Source: Lanius collurio | Lineage: Eukaryota > Chordata > Aves > Passeriformes > Laniidae | Direction of reading: 5' to 3' | DNA: 64,000 nt | NCBI GenBank assembly: GCA_020086605.1 | Contig: JACBWW010000017.1 | Location: 3,316,089-3,380,088, forward strand | Part shown: positions 61,318 through 64,000 of the stretch, in pieces | Position numbering within the stretch: the first letter of the stretch is position 1 | Layout: every line of letters starts with the position of its first letter | Program-made: the position numbers and the translations under genes | The notes under the pieces: model-generated | Seen by the model: the letters and a program-made list of their open reading frames with translations, nothing else | What the model was told of the DNA's origin: nothing | Database searches by the model: none

Positions 61318-62366
61318 TTCACAGCTTGGGCCCATCCTCCCAGAGATTGGCAGTGGTAATAACTTGCAAACTGAGTATTTAATTATGCCTTTTCCCTTTC
61401 TTATATTATGCAGTTCAACCAACTGTTTTTTATTCTGCTCTGTTGCCTTCTTTTGCATCATCTGACATATTGCATATCACTCCATTGCTCTTCCCTCCTT
61501 TGCAAAGTTGCTGCAAAACTTTTCAGCATAAATGCCATAATACCAATGAAAATCCCTTCATCTCTCTGGTGTCAGGAAGGATGCAATAATTAAATATATG
61601 TCCAGCATTCTGTAATACAAATTGATTTGAACTTAGCTGAAAACCAATAAGTAATAAGGATTTGTTGGCTTTCCTACCACTTTGTATGACAGCAGCAGAA
61701 GATGGTATCAAATATCACATCCTGAAACACTCTGTCAAAACTAGCATTCAGGGCAAAAGTAACTGGGGGTGGTTAAAGGTGCATCCAGGATCCTGCAGAG
61801 CTGGGAACTGGACTAGGAGCCCCTGACAGTGCAGAGCAGTTCCCTGGATGTCTGTCAGAGTCATCTCAGTGTAAGATGATGCAAACTGGTCTGCAGCTAT
61901 CAGAATCCCGTTGTGAAGGCAGGAGAGGAGGATGAGCTCATGTCTCTCCAGCAGGCAAGCCCGTGATCCAGGATGCCAAGAGGAGCCACGGGGCACACGA
62001 GGGTTCAGACGTTGTCTTTGGCAGGGAACACCTAAGTCAAGATCCAAAACCAGGAATGAAATTCTGCTGGGAAGGGCAGAGGAAGGAGAACAAACCTTTT
62101 GTGGCGCTCATGTTGTCAGTAGTCTTTCCTCAGACTCAGGAATTTTCCCTCATGTACTCTGTGGGGAGTTTTGCAATCAGATTTTGCTGAGAGAAGCTCA
62201 CTTTGGTAGGTCAAGGGCAGGGTCTCCTGGAGGGCCTGTGCTGATGTTTAATAACACCAAGTCTAGCACTGGTGAAATCCATGTCTGGAGCTCTTTTTAT
62301 TTCCTGAAGAAGCAAAAAACTTCTCTTTATCATTCAGTGAGATCCTGGCTGCAACATCAGCCAGTT

Positions 62367-62384
62367 CAGCAGCAGCAGCAGCAG
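62367..62384 (+). repeat. (CAG)6 trinucleotide repeat
   Basis: Six pure CAG units inside a chance ORF; simple sequence. Confidence 0.95.
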
Positions 62385-64000
62385 GGCTTGAAGTAGAGGA
62401 AGAAGCAGAGGTAGAAAACTGGACCCAGCAGGAGTTCAGAGTGCAAAGCCATGATGTTGCAGAAGATGATAGAAAAGAGTTAATGCACCTGATAAAGCAA
62501 CAGCTCCCCTAAATCCCTGGAGTCTTTGTGGAAAGGCTGTTTAGCTCCACAGCCAAGACCTTGCCTGTGTGTAGGGAACTGGTTCAGAACAAAGGTCTCT
62601 GCTGTGCCCTGTGTGAGGCAGGGTTTTCTCTGTATCAAACATTTGGGTCAAAAAGGCTTTCCCCAGCTCCTCGGTGATGTGATGACTCCATCAGGGATGA
62701 AACATGATCATGCACCTTCCATCCTACCTCCTGTCCCTCCCTGTGCCAGCCCCATGCCCTGGGTCCTATGGGAGAGGCTCTTGGTGCAGCAGCTGGAGCT
62801 CTGCTGCGGTGATGGGAGCATGTGAAATTCAATATGAAGCCTTGAAGGTCTGGCAAAAACAATTGCCATTTTTCCCTTTCCCTTGCTTTGCCTCTGCTTC
62901 ACCTGCCTAAGCACAGGATCTCATCTAAAAGCTTAATGAAATACAGGAAAGACTGTCCATGATCCACAAATGTGCTGAATTGGGCGGTGTTTGACGTGTC
63001 CAGCTCCTGGGCAGCAAGTCAGTGGGGGCTGTGTGTGTGAAAGCTGGCCCTTCCCCACCCATGTTTCATGGAAAGCAAAGGCAGTAGCAGAAGTTATACA
63101 GGATAAAGGTCTTGGATAAAGCCATATCAGTCTTGGTTTTACAGCCACTTTGAGTTTCCTGTCCACTCCTCTTTCTGCAACCTGAGGTTCACAAAAGCCT
63201 GGTGAGGCTGACAGGAGTATCTCCATTATCTTGGAAATAAAGAACCATTATCTTGCCTCTGACCCTGAATCATCTTATTCTCTGCAGGACTGAGCTATGT
63301 GACTGGCAAAACTCTTGTCTCCTCCCAGTCCAGCTATTGCATTTCATCCTTATGAAAACCTGAGATCTGAGCTATATTCTGTGGTTTGTGTCCCCTGGTT
63401 AGAGCCTCCTGCCTTATTTTCATTCCATCCCATGAGTGGTGTTTCGTGGTGGTGGACTGAAGTTTGTCTTTTTATAAATAAATTAGTACATGCAAATTAG
63501 CATTCAGGAGTTGAAATTGCCAGTTCTTTCCTAACTTTTACAAAAATAGCCAATTTTCTCATGAAATCTTAAGAGATATCTGATCCAGATTATTTGCATG
63601 GTTCATACTAGACTGAGGTATATTAGAAATATCCTTAGCATTTTTCTAACATACAAAGAATTGATTCAGTGGAGTAATTAAAAATAAAAAAGTTTCTGTG
63701 TTAAGGTACATTTGGAGCCTAGTCTTTTTAAGTCAAACACAATACAGACGGGTACTGATGAGAATATTCTGCTCTGATGAGGATCAGAAGAAGGATTTTA
63801 TGCCAGCTGCACTGATCTGCTCAGGAAGATGAGGAGGCTGAGGGGATAGTGCAGATTTCCAATGGGCTGGTGCCTGCTCAGCTCAGCTGTGATCAGCTGG
63901 CAGCCCATCTTGAGCTGGCAGCTGCCTGTCCTGCCTGCCCTGCCTGTCCTGTCACTGAGTCACTCTGCAGGCCAGTTCTGCTCCCCAGGAGTGGTGTGAT

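Larger units (their letters stand above)
56261..64000. other. intergenic sequence, nothing firmly recognised
   Basis: No gene found. Small features: a 23-bp tandem duplication at 61272-61317 and a (CAG)6 run at 62367-62384. The right edge ends in unremarkable sequence. Confidence 0.45.

Overview
The window is vertebrate nuclear DNA and most likely avian. It carries many CR1 non-LTR retrotransposon 3' ends with their (ATTCTATG)n tails, shows no SINE pile-up, and has short introns. The one gene I can name encodes a protein almost identical to vertebrate INSIG1. The species cannot be read from the sequence; a passerine or similar bird is plausible.

Layout: (1) 1-15.8 kb is intergenic. It holds an inverted pair of copies of an unidentified repeat (1583-1750 and 2722-2896), an AT/CA microsatellite and four CR1 fragments. 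(2) 15.87-20.5 kb is a GC- and CpG-richer block of non-coding sequence broken by an assembly gap (18417-18805). It is dense in homeodomain-like, SOX-like, OTX-like and CTCF-like motifs and two perfect 16-bp palindromes, and looks like a cis-regulatory island. (3) 20.5-28.3 kb is intergenic, with a solo LTR inserted exactly in the tail of a CR1. (4) 28.36-~37 kb is INSIG1 on the minus strand: a ~2.2 kb 3'UTR and four coding exons (30591-30620, 33316-33415, 33876-34042, 34699-34823), then an upstream intron ending in a GC-rich minisatellite and a 330-bp gap. The gap very probably hides the N-terminal coding exon and promoter. (5) 37-64 kb is intergenic with two more CR1 fragments and no gene I can support.

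Gene content: INSIG1 is the ER-membrane sterol sensor that retains SCAP-SREBP and promotes HMG-CoA reductase degradation. In human and other amniotes it lies between HTR5A and EN2 in the same orientation as both. By that synteny EN2 should lie beyond the left edge and HTR5A beyond the right edge, which makes the 16-20 kb block a candidate regulatory region of the INSIG1-EN2 interval. This last point is inference; no EN2 or HTR5A coding sequence is present here. Nearly all other open frames are short, lack splice context or homology I recognise, and appear to be chance. No bacterial-type system, CRISPR, tRNA or rRNA gene was found.
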